Part shown: piece after piece, positions 26,956 to 35,809 of the stretch | How positions within the stretch are numbered: the first letter of the stretch is position 1 | Layout: the number at the start of each line of letters is the position of its first letter | Assembly (NCBI GenBank): GCA_963662965.1 | Contig: OY759970.1 | Coordinates: 3,534,001 to 3,598,000, forward strand | Source: DTWD01 sp963662965 | GTDB taxonomy: Bacteria > Acidobacteriota > Vicinamibacteria > Vicinamibacterales > UBA8438 | Direction of reading: 5' to 3' | Length of the DNA stretch: 64,000 nucleotides | Made by a program: the position numbers and the translations under genes | The notes under the pieces: generated by a model | Told to the model about the DNA's origin: nothing | The model's input: the letters and a program-made list of their open reading frames with translations, nothing else | Databases searched by the model: none

Positions 26956-28188
26956 CTAATCAATAGTCCAGAGCGTCAGCGTCGAGACATCCTTGATGAA
27001 GAACCGGTTGCCGGACAGCGTCGGTTGGGTCCACGTCTCGCTGTCGGCCACCTCGTAGCGCGCGATCGGGGTGAAGCCGGTGTGGCTGTGCTCGAGCACG
27101 ACGAGCTCGGCATCGTCCTCAAGCGAGAAGATCGTGTCGCCCGATCTGATGAGCGACGCGTGTTCAGCCTGGCGCGGAGCGCTGGTCCACAACACGTCGC
27201 CGGTGTCGAGGTCGAGGCCGAAGTACTGACCGCTGTTCAAGTGCGACAGGCCGAAGAGGACATCGTCGTTGACCACGCCGTTGGCCATGTGCAACCCCAC
27301 GTCGTCGGTGCTCCAGACGTCCTCGGTCATCCAGCCGCTGGATCCCTGCGACACACGGAATGCGGTGACCCCGTTGTCGCGCCCGCTCTGGATCACCATG
27401 TCGTTGTAGAGGAACGGTGTCTGCGACGTTGTCGTCGCCGGGGTCGTGAAGGGACGGCTCCAGAGCAGCGCGCCGGTCTCGAGCGACACGCCGACGATAT
27501 GCTCCTGTGAGAAGACGACCACCTGACGGACGCCGCCGAACTCGAAAATCATCGGTGAGCCGTAGGCCGGCCCGTCGCCGTCCCAGCTCCAGCGGACCGC
27601 GCCGGTCGCGGCGTCGAACGCGGTCAGCGCCCCGGCGTTGTGTCCGCCGACATGCATGATCACCAGGTCGCCGTCGACGATCGGCGACATCGCCGTGTGA
27701 AACAGCGGGGTGAGGCCGGTGCCCGGGACGTTCCACAGCTGCCCGCCCGTGGCGGCGTCGAACGCCGTCAGGTTACCGTTCATCCCGTGGGCAAAGAGAC
27801 GCCCGTCAGCATAGGTCGGCGTCGACTTGGGGCCGGCCCGGTGACGCGCCGTGGCCGGATTCATGGCGAACGGCGCCGCATAGGCGGTCCGCCAGACGGT
27901 CTCACCGGTCGCGGCGTCGAGCGCCGTCATCACTTCGTCGTCGTCTTGGCGGGTGAACGTGTAGACACGGTCGCCCACCAGCAACGGCGTCGCGTAGCCG
28001 AGGCCGACGTCGACCGACCACCCTTGTTGCAGGACGTCGGGCCAGCTCGCCGGGACACTGAACTCCGAAGCGACGGCGTCACGATCGGGGCCGCGCCACT
28101 GCGGCCAGTCCTGCCCGTGGATCGTTTCACCGGTCACGCAGAAGGCGAACGCGGTGAAGGCTAGAAGTCCGCGTGCTCGATTCGTCAT
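26956..28188 (-). CDS. Exported PQQ-like beta-propeller protein
   Basis: A 410-residue exported protein (signal through TGETIHG) with the opening QDWPQWRGPDRDAVAS and repeats of the type TALDAATGETVWRTAY, TAFDAATGGQLWNVPG, TAFDAATGAVRWSWDG and FGLDLDTGDVLWTS. These are PQQ/quinoprotein-dehydrogenase-like blades, probably seven or eight. The protein lacks the N-terminal and active-site features of methanol dehydrogenase, so it may be a binding or assembly propeller rather than an enzyme. It leads a same-strand run with the cupin and cytochrome genes. Another member lies at 33537-34892. Confidence 0.87.
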   Translation of the reverse strand: MTNRARGLLAFTAFAFCVTGETIHGQDWPQWRGPDRDAVASEFSVPASWPDVLQQGWSVDVGLGYATPLLVGDRVYTFTRQDDDEVMTALDAATGETVWRTAYAAPFAMNPATARHRAGPKSTPTYADGRLFAHGMNGNLTAFDAATGGQLWNVPGTGLTPLFHTAMSPIVDGDLVIMHVGGHNAGALTAFDAATGAVRWSWDGDGPAYGSPMIFEFGGVRQVVVFSQEHIVGVSLETGALLWSRPFTTPATTTSQTPFLYNDMVIQSGRDNGVTAFRVSQGSSGWMTEDVWSTDDVGLHMANGVVNDDVLFGLSHLNSGQYFGLDLDTGDVLWTSAPRQAEHASLIRSGDTIFSLEDDAELVVLEHSHTGFTPIARYEVADSETWTQPTLSGNRFFIKDVSTLTLWTID

Positions 28189-28199
28189 AGGGGCCTATT

Positions 28200-28829
28200 C
28201 TACGGCGATTCGAGGCGCGGCGTCGCACCTTGCCGTATCGCAAACTCGCGGAGCGCGTCATACGGTTGCGCACCGACGACGCTCTGTTCGCCGATAACGA
28301 ACGTCGGGACGCCGGTGATGCCAAGCCGGCCCGCACGGGCCCAGTCGGCGTCGACCGCCTCCTTGAAGCGGCGCTCGACGAGCACCTGTCGGGCCGCATC
28401 GGCCGGCAGGTCTGCGGCTTCGGCCTGCGCCACGAGCTCGCCGATATCATCGATGTTGCGACTCGCGGCGAAGTAGGCGCGGTAGAGCGCGTTGTGGAGC
28501 GGGTCTCCGTCAGGTTGCGTGTCGGCCCACTTTCCCAGCTCTTGCGCGAGACGGCTGTTGTAGGTGTGGGTGCGCCGCGCGTACGGCAGCTGTTCCGCGT
28601 CCATCAGCTGCTGCATCCTCTCGTGCGCGGCGTCGAGGTCGATTCCGTGCCCGGCAAAGAGCGACTCGAGCGTGCGGCCTTCGGGCGGCGTGTCCGGATG
28701 CAGCGGAAAGAAAACCCACGCCACGTCGATGTCGAGCTCACGCCGAAGTCGGTCAATACGCCCGGTACTGAGATAGCACCACGGTCAGACGTAGTCGGTG
28801 AAGACGTCGAGTCGGAGGCGTGCGGACAT
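28200..28829 (-). CDS. DsbA/FrnE-like oxidoreductase with in-frame TGA at first active-site Cys
   Basis: From the ATG at 28829 the frame reads MSARLRLDVFTDYV, then TGA (28785-28787), then PWCYLSTGRIDRL, and continues without a break to 28200 (209 residues). FrnE-type DsbA proteins have CPWC here, so TGA replaces the first, nucleophilic Cys. The rest looks intact, including the helical insertion and the cis-Pro loop GITGVPTFVIG. Either TGA encodes selenocysteine (UPWC) or the gene has a nonsense mutation one base from TGC/TGT. A weak 5-bp hairpin at 28764-28780 follows the TGA, but its loop lacks the leading G usual in bacterial SECIS elements. No signal peptide is present, as usual for FrnE. 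An internal start would give only a truncated product lacking the motif. Confidence 0.75.
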
Positions 28830-28858
28830 CGTCAAGGTTATATTAGCGCGTGGACGGC

Positions 28859-29362
28859 ATGCACATTCGTACTGAAGGCGCGGCCGACATTGCCGCGGTC
28901 CGGGACGTGAATGAAGCGGCGTTCGAGACCAGCACCGAAGCCGATCTGGTCGATGCACTGAGGAGCCAGGCCGAGCCGATCATCTCGCTGGTAGCGGATG
29001 ACGACGGATCCATTGCGGGCCATATCCTTTTTTCGCCCGTCACCTTGGTGGGTCACGACGATCTGACGCTCATGGGGCTCACGCCGATGTCCGTGCTCCC
29101 GGACCGGCAGCGCCGTGGCATCGGCTCGGCGCTCGTGCGTGCCGGTCTCGAGCGCTGCACCGAGAACGGGCACGGCGTCGTCGTCGTGGTCGGGCATCCC
29201 GAGTACTATCCACGGTTCGGCTTTGTCCCGGCGTCGCGCTTTCGTGTCGGTTGCGAGTACGACGTGCCGGACGACGTGTTCATGGCGCTCGAGCTCGAGC
29301 CTGGAATCTTCAGTGGACGTTCTGGTCTCATTCGCTACCATGCGGCATTCGCACACGCATAG
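28859..29362 (+). CDS. GNAT-family N-acetyltransferase
   Basis: A protein of 167 residues (MHIRTEGAADIAAVRDVNEA). The acetyl-CoA binding motif is PDRQRRGIGSALVRAGLE, with later strands GVVVVVGHPEYYPRFGF and FMALELEPG. The order matches the YhbS-like group of GNAT enzymes, which acetylate small molecules or proteins in the cytoplasm. A GTG nine bases upstream is an alternative start; neither has a clear Shine-Dalgarno. It is divergent from the DsbA-like gene with only about 30 bases between the starts, so the promoters must overlap. The substrate is unknown. Confidence 0.9.
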   Translation: MHIRTEGAADIAAVRDVNEAAFETSTEADLVDALRSQAEPIISLVADDDGSIAGHILFSPVTLVGHDDLTLMGLTPMSVLPDRQRRGIGSALVRAGLERCTENGHGVVVVVGHPEYYPRFGFVPASRFRVGCEYDVPDDVFMALELEPGIFSGRSGLIRYHAAFAHA

Positions 29363-29394
29363 AAACCGGTTCTAGCACAACTTGAGGAGGCGTC

Positions 29395-31581
29395 ATGGCC
29401 CATCGCACACTCGTCGCGTGGCTCGCAGCGATCGTTTTGGCAACCGTCGCGACATCCATCAGCGGGCGCACGGCTCTGCCGCCACAAACCGGCACCGGTG
29501 CGGCCGGTGACATTGCCGGTGAGGTGCGCAGCCCGCGTGGGGCGGAGGCCGGCGTGTGGGTCATTGCCGAGACCGACGACCTCGACACCCGCTTTCGCAA
29601 GATCGTCGTCACGGGCGACGAGGGGCGCTTCCTGGTGCCGGACTTGCCGGCGGCGTCGTATCGGGTCTGGGTCCGCGGATACGGGCTGGTCGACTCCACG
29701 CCGGTCGCGGCGCGTCCCGGACAGACGCTGACGCTCGATGCCGTCCCTGCGAGCACACCGCAGGAGGCGGCGCAGGTCTATCCTGCCAACTACTGGTATT
29801 CGCTCCTCGCGCCGCCGACGGCCGACCAGTTTCCGGGCACCGGACCGAATGGCAACGGGATCCCAGAGGCGCTGGCGAGCCAGGCCGCCTGGGTCGACAT
29901 CACGAAGCAGGGATGTCAGCTGTGTCATCAGATGGGCAACCGCTTCACCTTCGACACGAGCCACCTCACCGACTTCGACTCGACCCGTGCCGCCTGGGAC
30001 CACCGGATCACCTTTGGGCAGCGCGGATCGCAGATGAGCAACGTCATGAACCGGTTCGGTCGCGAGCGGGGGCTCGAGATGTTTGCCGACTGGTCCGATC
30101 GGATCGCCGCCGGCGAGGTACCGCCCGCACCGCCGCGGCCGAGCGGGGTTGAGAGCAATCTGGTGCTGACGATGTGGGAATGGGCCAACGAGACGTCGTA
30201 TGTGCACGACGAGGTGACGACCGACAAACGCGACCCGACCGTCAACGCGAACGGTCTGGTCTACGGGGTTTCGATCACCCAAGACACGCTCGTCATCACC
30301 GACACCGCGACGCATCAGTCTCTCGAGCTCCAGATTCCGTTGCGGGAGCCAACCGAGATGGTGCCGTCGATGTTCCCGACCGCCGCCGGATTCGAACCGT
30401 CTCCCTATTGGGCCGAGGAGATCATCTTCGACGCGCCGGCCAACCCGCACAATCCGATGATGGATGCGCGCGGGCGGGTGTGGCTCACGTCGACGATCCG
30501 GCGCCGCGACAATCCCGACTGGTGCAAGGAAGGGTCGGCGCATCCCTCGGCCGCCTACTTTCCGGTCCCGCGCAGTGGTCGCCAGATCTCCGTCTACGAT
30601 CCCGACGCGCAATCGTTCCAGCTGATCGATAGCTGCTACGGCACTCACCACCTGCAGTTCGGCGAGGACGCCAACAATACGCTTTGGTTCAGCGGCGATC
30701 CGAACGTGGTCGGGTGGCTCGATGTGGAGCGGTACGACGAGACCGGCGACGAACGGCGCTCGCAAGGCTGGTGCCCGACCGTGATCGACACCAACGGCGA
30801 CGGACGGATCACCAAGCCGTGGAACGAGCCGGGCGACGATGTCGACCCGTCACGCGACACGCGGTTACGCGGCTTCGCCTACGGCATCATCGCAAACCCG
30901 ACCGATGACTCGGCGTGGATCGCCCGCACCGGACCGTTCCCCGGCCGGCTCGTGAGGCTCGACCGCGGCGACCATCCGCCCGAGACCTGCATGGCCGAGG
31001 TGTACGAGCCGCCGTCGATTGAGAATCCGGCGGTGGACCGCGCGCAGACCGGCCACGCCCCGCGTGGCGTCGATGTCGATCGGAACGGGGTGATCTGGAC
31101 GGCGCTCTCGGGGAGCGGCCACATCGCGAGCTTCGACCGGAGCAAATGCCGCATCCTGAACGGACCCGCGGCGACCGGGCAACACTGTCCCGAGGGGTGG
31201 ACCTTGTATCCGACGCCGGGGCCCCAGATGAAGGGGGTCGACGACGCCGGCAGCGCCGACTATCACTACTACAACTGGGTCGACCAGTTCGACACGCTTG
31301 GGTTGGGGGCCAACGTGCCGATGGCGCCTGGGTCGGGCTCCGACTCGCTGCTCGCACTGCTCCCGGAGACCGGCGAGTGGGTCGTGCTCCGCGTGCCGTA
31401 TCCGCTCGGCTTTTTCGCGCGCGGGCTCGACGGGCGAATCGACGACCCGAACGCCGGCTGGAAAGGGCGTGGTCTTTGGGCCAACTACGGGTCGAATCTG
31501 AACTGGCACATCGAGGGTGGCAAGGGAATGCAGAGCTCGGTCATTCACTTCCAGCTCCGGCCGCACCCGTTGGCGAACTGA
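29395..31581 (+). CDS. Exported carboxypeptidase-regulatory-like / CxxCH propeller protein
   Basis: A 728-residue exported protein. The start follows GAGGAG-like purines. After the signal there is a carboxypeptidase-regulatory-like beta-sandwich (residues 38-115: GDIAGEVRSPRGAEAGVWV, GRFLVPDLPAASYRVWVRGYG), then a heme-type motif CQLCHQMGN near residue 182. The rest is a long propeller-like region (NPMMDARGRVWLTS, HHLQFGEDANNTLWFSGD, PRGVDVDRNGVIWTALSGSG) similar to streptogramin-lyase (Vgb-like) propellers. The combination is common in acidobacteria. It may be a heme-bearing periplasmic binding or catalytic protein; no proven activity is known to me. It stands alone, 33 bases after the GNAT gene. 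Confidence 0.87.
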   Translation: MAHRTLVAWLAAIVLATVATSISGRTALPPQTGTGAAGDIAGEVRSPRGAEAGVWVIAETDDLDTRFRKIVVTGDEGRFLVPDLPAASYRVWVRGYGLVDSTPVAARPGQTLTLDAVPASTPQEAAQVYPANYWYSLLAPPTADQFPGTGPNGNGIPEALASQAAWVDITKQGCQLCHQMGNRFTFDTSHLTDFDSTRAAWDHRITFGQRGSQMSNVMNRFGRERGLEMFADWSDRIAAGEVPPAPPRPSGVESNLVLTMWEWANETSYVHDEVTTDKRDPTVNANGLVYGVSITQDTLVITDTATHQSLELQIPLREPTEMVPSMFPTAAGFEPSPYWAEEIIFDAPANPHNPMMDARGRVWLTSTIRRRDNPDWCKEGSAHPSAAYFPVPRSGRQISVYDPDAQSFQLIDSCYGTHHLQFGEDANNTLWFSGDPNVVGWLDVERYDETGDERRSQGWCPTVIDTNGDGRITKPWNEPGDDVDPSRDTRLRGFAYGIIANPTDDSAWIARTGPFPGRLVRLDRGDHPPETCMAEVYEPPSIENPAVDRAQTGHAPRGVDVDRNGVIWTALSGSGHIASFDRSKCRILNGPAATGQHCPEGWTLYPTPGPQMKGVDDAGSADYHYYNWVDQFDTLGLGANVPMAPGSGSDSLLALLPETGEWVVLRVPYPLGFFARGLDGRIDDPNAGWKGRGLWANYGSNLNWHIEGGKGMQSSVIHFQLRPHPLAN

Positions 31582-31605
31582 CACGGGTCTCGCGCGCGGG
31601 GCGTC

Positions 31606-31938
31606 ATGAAAGCTTCCGATCTCTTCGTTCGCTGTCTCGAAGCAGAAGGCATCGAGTACATCTTCGGCGTGCCGGGAGAGGAGAACGCCGACTTCGTGAT
31701 GTCGTTGGAGTCGTCAGACTCGATTACGTTCGTCCTGACGCGGCACGAGCAAGGTGCCGCGTTCATGGCCGAGGTCTACGGCCGCCTCACCGGTAACCCG
31801 GCGGGGTGTTTGGGCACGCTCGGCCCGGGCGCGACGAACCTCATCACCGGCGTCGCCGACTCCAACATGGACCGCGCCCCGATGCTGGTGCTGACCGGTC
31901 AAGGCGCCACGGGACGGCTGCACAAGGAATCGCATCAG
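31606..31938 (+). pseudogene. N-terminal fragment of an acetolactate-synthase-like ThDP enzyme
   Basis: The first 111 residues match the ThDP-binding N-terminal domain of acetolactate-synthase-like enzymes: KASDLFVRCLEAEGIEYIFG, GVPGEEN, LTRHEQGAAFMAEVYGRLTG, GTLGPGATNLITGVADSNMD and HKESHQ. Full enzymes have 530-600 residues. Here homology stops abruptly after HKESHQ at 31938. The next base belongs to an unrelated gene fragment in another frame, and the open frame ends at 31980. The catalytic Glu and ThDP entry region are present, but the FAD-like middle and ThDP-binding C-terminal domains are missing, so the product cannot work. Confidence 0.88.
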
Positions 31939-32516
31939 GCAACGTCGAGCGCGGCGTCACCGTTCGCGCGGCGCGCGTGACGGTGGCGGCACCGGCGCGG
32001 ATTGGCGGTGCCCTGACGGCGCATGTTCGCGATGCCGACAATGTCGACGTCGCGCCGGGGGCAACGGTGGCGGGTGGCACCGACGTGCGGGTGGCGGAGT
32101 CTCCGGAGACGCGCAGCAAGTATCTGACCGTCTCGTTCTACCTCGGGATCGTGTTGCGGATCGCCGCGGCGTTTCTCACCGGGTGGCTCCTCTTCGGGCT
32201 TGCGCCGCGGTTTGCCGATGTGCGGCTCGACACGACCGTCGCTACCTTCAAGACGGTGGGAATCGGCTTCCTTTGTGTAATCGCCGTGCCGGTCGGCGCG
32301 CTGAACGTCGCCGTCACGGTGGTCGGACTGCCGCTCGCCGTCATCGCGGTCTGGCTCTGGCTGGCCGGCCTCGTGGCGGTGTACGTGGCGGCCAACCTCC
32401 CGTTGATCGGGCGGGTGATCAATGTCGCGGTGACGATCGCGGGGATGGGTGTCCTCTTCACGCAGCTGGTCGCGTGGTATCGAGAGCTGGCGGCACCGCA
32501 GACGGTAGCGAGGTAG
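31939..32516 (+). pseudogene. C-terminal fragment of a polymer-forming/membrane protein
   Basis: From 31938 the frame reads GNVERGVTVRAARVTVAAPA and GGALTAHVRDADNVDVAPGA, like the beta-helix rungs of bactofilin-type (polymer-forming) proteins. Three or four hydrophobic segments follow (LGIVLRIAAAFLTGWLLFG, GIGFLCVIAVPVGALNVAV, LAVIAVWLWLAGLVAVYVA, GRVINVAVTIAGMGVLF). The start is missing: upstream sequence belongs to the truncated ThDP enzyme. Similar acidobacterial proteins have an N-terminal signal and more rungs. The fragment may be translated only from an internal start. Its end faces the next gene 10 bases away. Confidence 0.72.
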
Positions 32517-32526
32517 GCAGCGCGTC

Positions 32527-33519
32527 CTACCGCGCTCCGTCGGCCGCCGCCGCTTCTCTCGCCTCCATGGCACGCGCGCCGGTGAGCGAGCTCGGCATCG
32601 AGTAATTGCCCTCGTGGCACGCATACTCGTAGAGCGGCTCGTCGGTCCGCGTCATTGGCACGTGTGCGGTCCACGGGCCGGTCCAGCTCGTCGGATCGCT
32701 GACCGTGAACGCGTAGAGCAGCGTGTCGGCATCGACGCGCGTGAAGCGCTCGACCAGACGCAGATTGGCGCTTGAGCCGTTGAGTGAGGTCTCCCCAAGA
32801 AAATTTCGCGTCTCGACCACCAGCGTGTCGCCGTCCCAGCTGGCGCGCGAGTCTCCGACCCATTGCCTGAGATGGGGCGGCAGGTGCGAACGCCCGTCCA
32901 ATGGAATGATGCGGGCGTTGTGAACCATCTCGTTGAGGAGGACGACGTGGTCGGCGGTCTGGAACAGCTGCACGTTGTTGTTGTAGGCGCTTGGCGTCAT
33001 CGGCGGCCCCGAGTTGAACCCCAGGAGGCACCGCTCCGAGATCCCGCGGTCTTCGGGACCGTGCGCGTGCCGTCCACGCAGGATTCGGCGCAGCTCCAGG
33101 CGGGCCTCGACCTCCGGCCGCACGGCAGGAATGCGTCCATTCGGTGGATCGACGACGAGCGACGTCCGCTGCTCGGCGAGCGAGTCACCCCACTCGAACC
33201 AGATGCGCAAGCTGTAGCCGACGCGCGCCTCGAGCGGGGCGTCCTCAAGCTCCGATTCGAGACCCGCCCGCTGAACCGCGAGCTGCTGTTCCCACTCAGC
33301 CGCTTCCTCTACCGTCAGCGTTTCCTTGCCGGCCAGCTCCTTGGGCCGTTCCATCGGCGTGGCCGTCGAGAAGTTCCAGACGCCTTGCAAGTCGGGGTGG
33401 CCCTCCGGTGTTCGGAGCGTCGTACCTTGGCCTTGGCTGGCGGCGCTCGTCGGCACGAACAGGACGACGGCGCACACCAGCGCCACGACGCCTACGGACC
33501 CACGGTATAGATGAGTCAT
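32527..33519 (-). CDS. Secreted YACHEGNY-family protein of unknown function (paralog 2)
   Basis: A 330-residue exported member (signal through FVPTSAASQG) of the nine-copy family. It shows LRTPEGHPDLQGVWNFS, RIPAVRPEVEARLELRR, RCLLGFNSGPPMTPSAYNNN, QTADHVVLLNEMVHNARIIP, GDSRASWDGDTLVVETRNF and YEYACHEGNYSMPSSLTGAR. It is closest in layout to the copies at 42354 and 61624. The preserved Cys pair and the uniform C-terminus suggest one fold. The function is unknown. The quinoprotein gene lies just upstream on the same strand (17-base gap), so the two may be co-transcribed. Confidence 0.85.
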   Translation of the reverse strand: MTHLYRGSVGVVALVCAVVLFVPTSAASQGQGTTLRTPEGHPDLQGVWNFSTATPMERPKELAGKETLTVEEAAEWEQQLAVQRAGLESELEDAPLEARVGYSLRIWFEWGDSLAEQRTSLVVDPPNGRIPAVRPEVEARLELRRILRGRHAHGPEDRGISERCLLGFNSGPPMTPSAYNNNVQLFQTADHVVLLNEMVHNARIIPLDGRSHLPPHLRQWVGDSRASWDGDTLVVETRNFLGETSLNGSSANLRLVERFTRVDADTLLYAFTVSDPTSWTGPWTAHVPMTRTDEPLYEYACHEGNYSMPSSLTGARAMEAREAAAADGAR

Positions 33520-33536
33520 GAAACCCCCTAGATTGG

Positions 33537-34892
33537 TCAGCTCTCAGAAATCCGATACAGCCGCGAGACCGTCCGGACGATCAAGCTACCGTTCGCCACC
33601 GCCGGCGTCGCCAACGTCCATTCGTTCAGCGGGTTGGTGCCGAGGAACTCGAACTCGGGACCCGCCTTGACGACGTAGGTATCGCCCTCCTCGCTGATGG
33701 CGAAGATCTTCCCGTTGTAGGCCCAGGGCGACGCCGTAAACAGATTGCCGCCGCGGGCCAGGCGCTGGCGGGGATAGACCTCTTCGCCGGTGCGCGCGTC
33801 GTAGCAGATCAAGATGCCGCGGTCGAGCAGCGTGTAGTGGTAGTCGCCGTAGACCAGTGCCGACGGGTTGTACGACCCGAGCTGCGGATGTGACCAGACG
33901 ATGTAATCGTTGCTGATCGTGCCATCCGGGAGCGTGATGTCGCCGCGCGCGCCCGGACGAATCGCGTAGACTGGTCGATTCGAATCGGCGGTGTAGCCTG
34001 AGTTGATGTAGAGCAGGCCGTGGCGCGTGAACGGGGTCGCCACGTGGATGGACGACATCCCGGTGAGACTCCAGAGCTCGCGGCCATGGAGATCGTACGA
34101 ACGGACCCCGCCGGTGCCGGTCGTGATCAGCTCGGTCCGGACATCGTTCTCCCAGATGAACGGCGTCGACCAGTTGGAGTCCTCGCTGCGGTTGACGCGC
34201 CAGACTTCGTCTCCAGTGGTCGCGTCAAACGCAGCGGCAAACGACTGCTCCAAGCTGTCGTTGACGATGAACACACGGTCGTCGTGGACCACGGGTGACG
34301 ACGCCGTTCCCCAGCCCTGGCGCATCTTGGGCGCGTCCATCGGCACCGACCATAACGCGGTGCCGTCCAGATCGAAGGCGAACAGACCGACGTAGCCGAG
34401 GTAGACGTAGACGCGTTCGCCGTCGGTCACCGGGGTCTCCGAGGCGTAGCTGTTCTTTTCGTGCTTGGTGCCGGGCGACACGGTATACAGCGTCCGTTCC
34501 CATCGGATATCGCCGCTTTCGAAGTCGATGTCGTAGATCACCCAGCGCAACGGCGCGGACGGTGTCTCAAGGTCGTCGCCCGTCATCGGGCCGTCGAACG
34601 AGCGTGACTGGTACTGACCGAGCGGCTTGATCGTCGTTTCGACGCCGGAGGTGTTGACGGCCGAGGTGACGAAGATGTGGTCGCCCCACACGATCGGCGA
34701 GCTCCAGGCTCGCCCGGGGAGGTCGATTCGCCAGACGACGTTCTCATCCGGTCCCCAGGTGTCGGGCAGCGCGGAGTGATCTTCGGCAACCCCGCCGTTG
34801 AGGCCGCGGAACTGCGGCCAGTCTTCGGCGGCGAGCGGCGCCGATACCAGCGCGGCGAGGGCCAGCGTGAGCAGGATTCGTTGAGTCTGCAC
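33537..34892 (-). CDS. Exported PQQ-like beta-propeller protein
   Basis: A 451-residue exported protein (signal ILLTLALAALVSAPLAA) with the opening AEDWPQFRGLNGGVAEDHSA and blades including RAWSSPIVWGDHIFVTSAV, ETPVTDGERVYVYLGYVG, SSPVVHDDRVFIVND, AAFDATTGDEVWRVNRS and GILICYDARTGEEVYPRQR. It belongs to the PQQ-like (BamB-like) quinoprotein propellers and is a distant paralog of 26956-28188. The tryptophan-docking motifs are partial, so PQQ binding is uncertain. It is probably transcribed with the following YACHEGNY-family gene. Confidence 0.87.
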   Translation of the reverse strand: MQTQRILLTLALAALVSAPLAAEDWPQFRGLNGGVAEDHSALPDTWGPDENVVWRIDLPGRAWSSPIVWGDHIFVTSAVNTSGVETTIKPLGQYQSRSFDGPMTGDDLETPSAPLRWVIYDIDFESGDIRWERTLYTVSPGTKHEKNSYASETPVTDGERVYVYLGYVGLFAFDLDGTALWSVPMDAPKMRQGWGTASSPVVHDDRVFIVNDSLEQSFAAAFDATTGDEVWRVNRSEDSNWSTPFIWENDVRTELITTGTGGVRSYDLHGRELWSLTGMSSIHVATPFTRHGLLYINSGYTADSNRPVYAIRPGARGDITLPDGTISNDYIVWSHPQLGSYNPSALVYGDYHYTLLDRGILICYDARTGEEVYPRQRLARGGNLFTASPWAYNGKIFAISEEGDTYVVKAGPEFEFLGTNPLNEWTLATPAVANGSLIVRTVSRLYRISES

Positions 34893-34940
34893 CGGCTTCT
34901 CCTAGATGTGGACGGTATCATGCGACCGAGGAGTCCTGCC

Positions 34941-35759
34941 ATGCGTACTACCACTGCTGGTCTTGTCGCGCTCTGTTCGATGTTGCCGGTCCTCGTCCCG
35001 AGCCACGCCCAGGCCCAGCTCCCCGAGACGGTGTTTCTCGAGGAGATGACCTGGATGGAGGTCCGAGACGCGGTTGCTGCGGGCACCACGACCGTGATCA
35101 TTCCGACCGGCGGTACCGAGCAGAATGGCCCGCACATGGTGCTCGGAAAGCACAACTACCTGGTGCGGCATAAAGCGGGAGAGATCGCGCGCCGACTGCG
35201 CGACGCGCTCGTCGCGCCGGTGATGGCCTACGTGCCGGAGGGGGAGCTCGACCCGCCGACCGGCCACATGCGCTTTGCCGGCACGATCACGACCCCGCAG
35301 GCGGTGTTCGAGCAAGTGCTGGAGTACGCGGTCCGAAGCCTGGCGCAGCATGGCTTCACCGACATCGCGCTGGTCGGCGACAGCGGCGGCAACCAGGCCG
35401 GGCAGCAGGCGGTGGCGGGGAGGCTCAACGGCGAGTGGGCGGACCTAAGATTAGACGCGCGCGTCCATCACCTGACCGCCTACTACCCGGGACCCGGCGA
35501 CGATTGGCTCGTCGCCCAAGGCGAGACAGTCGAGGATGTCGGCTCGCACGCGAGCGTCCATGACACGGCGAGCCTGCTGTTCCTGAATCCGTCGATGCTC
35601 CGTCTCGACAAGCTCGGGCGCGGCGCGGCGGGCGACGGCAGCGGTCTCGTCGGAAACGCGAGACGGTCGACGGCGGAGTACGGCGAGCAGATCCTCGAGA
35701 TGCAAATCGATGCCGCGGTGCAACAAATAGTAGACCTGCGTGTGAGTAGCCGCCGGTAG
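34941..35759 (+). CDS. Exported creatininase-family amidohydrolase
   Basis: A 272-residue protein starting at 34941 behind GAGGAG. A signal peptide (GLVALCSMLPVLVPSHAQAQ) precedes the creatininase fold: EEMTWMEVRDAVAAGTT, IIPTGGTEQNGPHMVLGKHN (metal ligands Glu60 and His65 likely), GHMRFAGTITTP and VGDSGGNQAGQ. The family hydrolyses cyclic amides or formamides with a metal pair, e.g. creatininase, MftE and the riboflavin-pathway ArfB. Most members are cytoplasmic, so the clear signal is unusual. The substrate is unknown and no mycofactocin or flavin genes are adjacent. The gene is divergent from the PQQ-like gene, with under 50 bases between the starts. Confidence 0.88.
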   Translation: MRTTTAGLVALCSMLPVLVPSHAQAQLPETVFLEEMTWMEVRDAVAAGTTTVIIPTGGTEQNGPHMVLGKHNYLVRHKAGEIARRLRDALVAPVMAYVPEGELDPPTGHMRFAGTITTPQAVFEQVLEYAVRSLAQHGFTDIALVGDSGGNQAGQQAVAGRLNGEWADLRLDARVHHLTAYYPGPGDDWLVAQGETVEDVGSHASVHDTASLLFLNPSMLRLDKLGRGAAGDGSGLVGNARRSTAEYGEQILEMQIDAAVQQIVDLRVSSRR

Positions 35760-35809
35760 AAGCCTTGCTCGTAAGTTCCGGTTCGAACCTGCAAATGCGG
35801 TCTTGGCGC

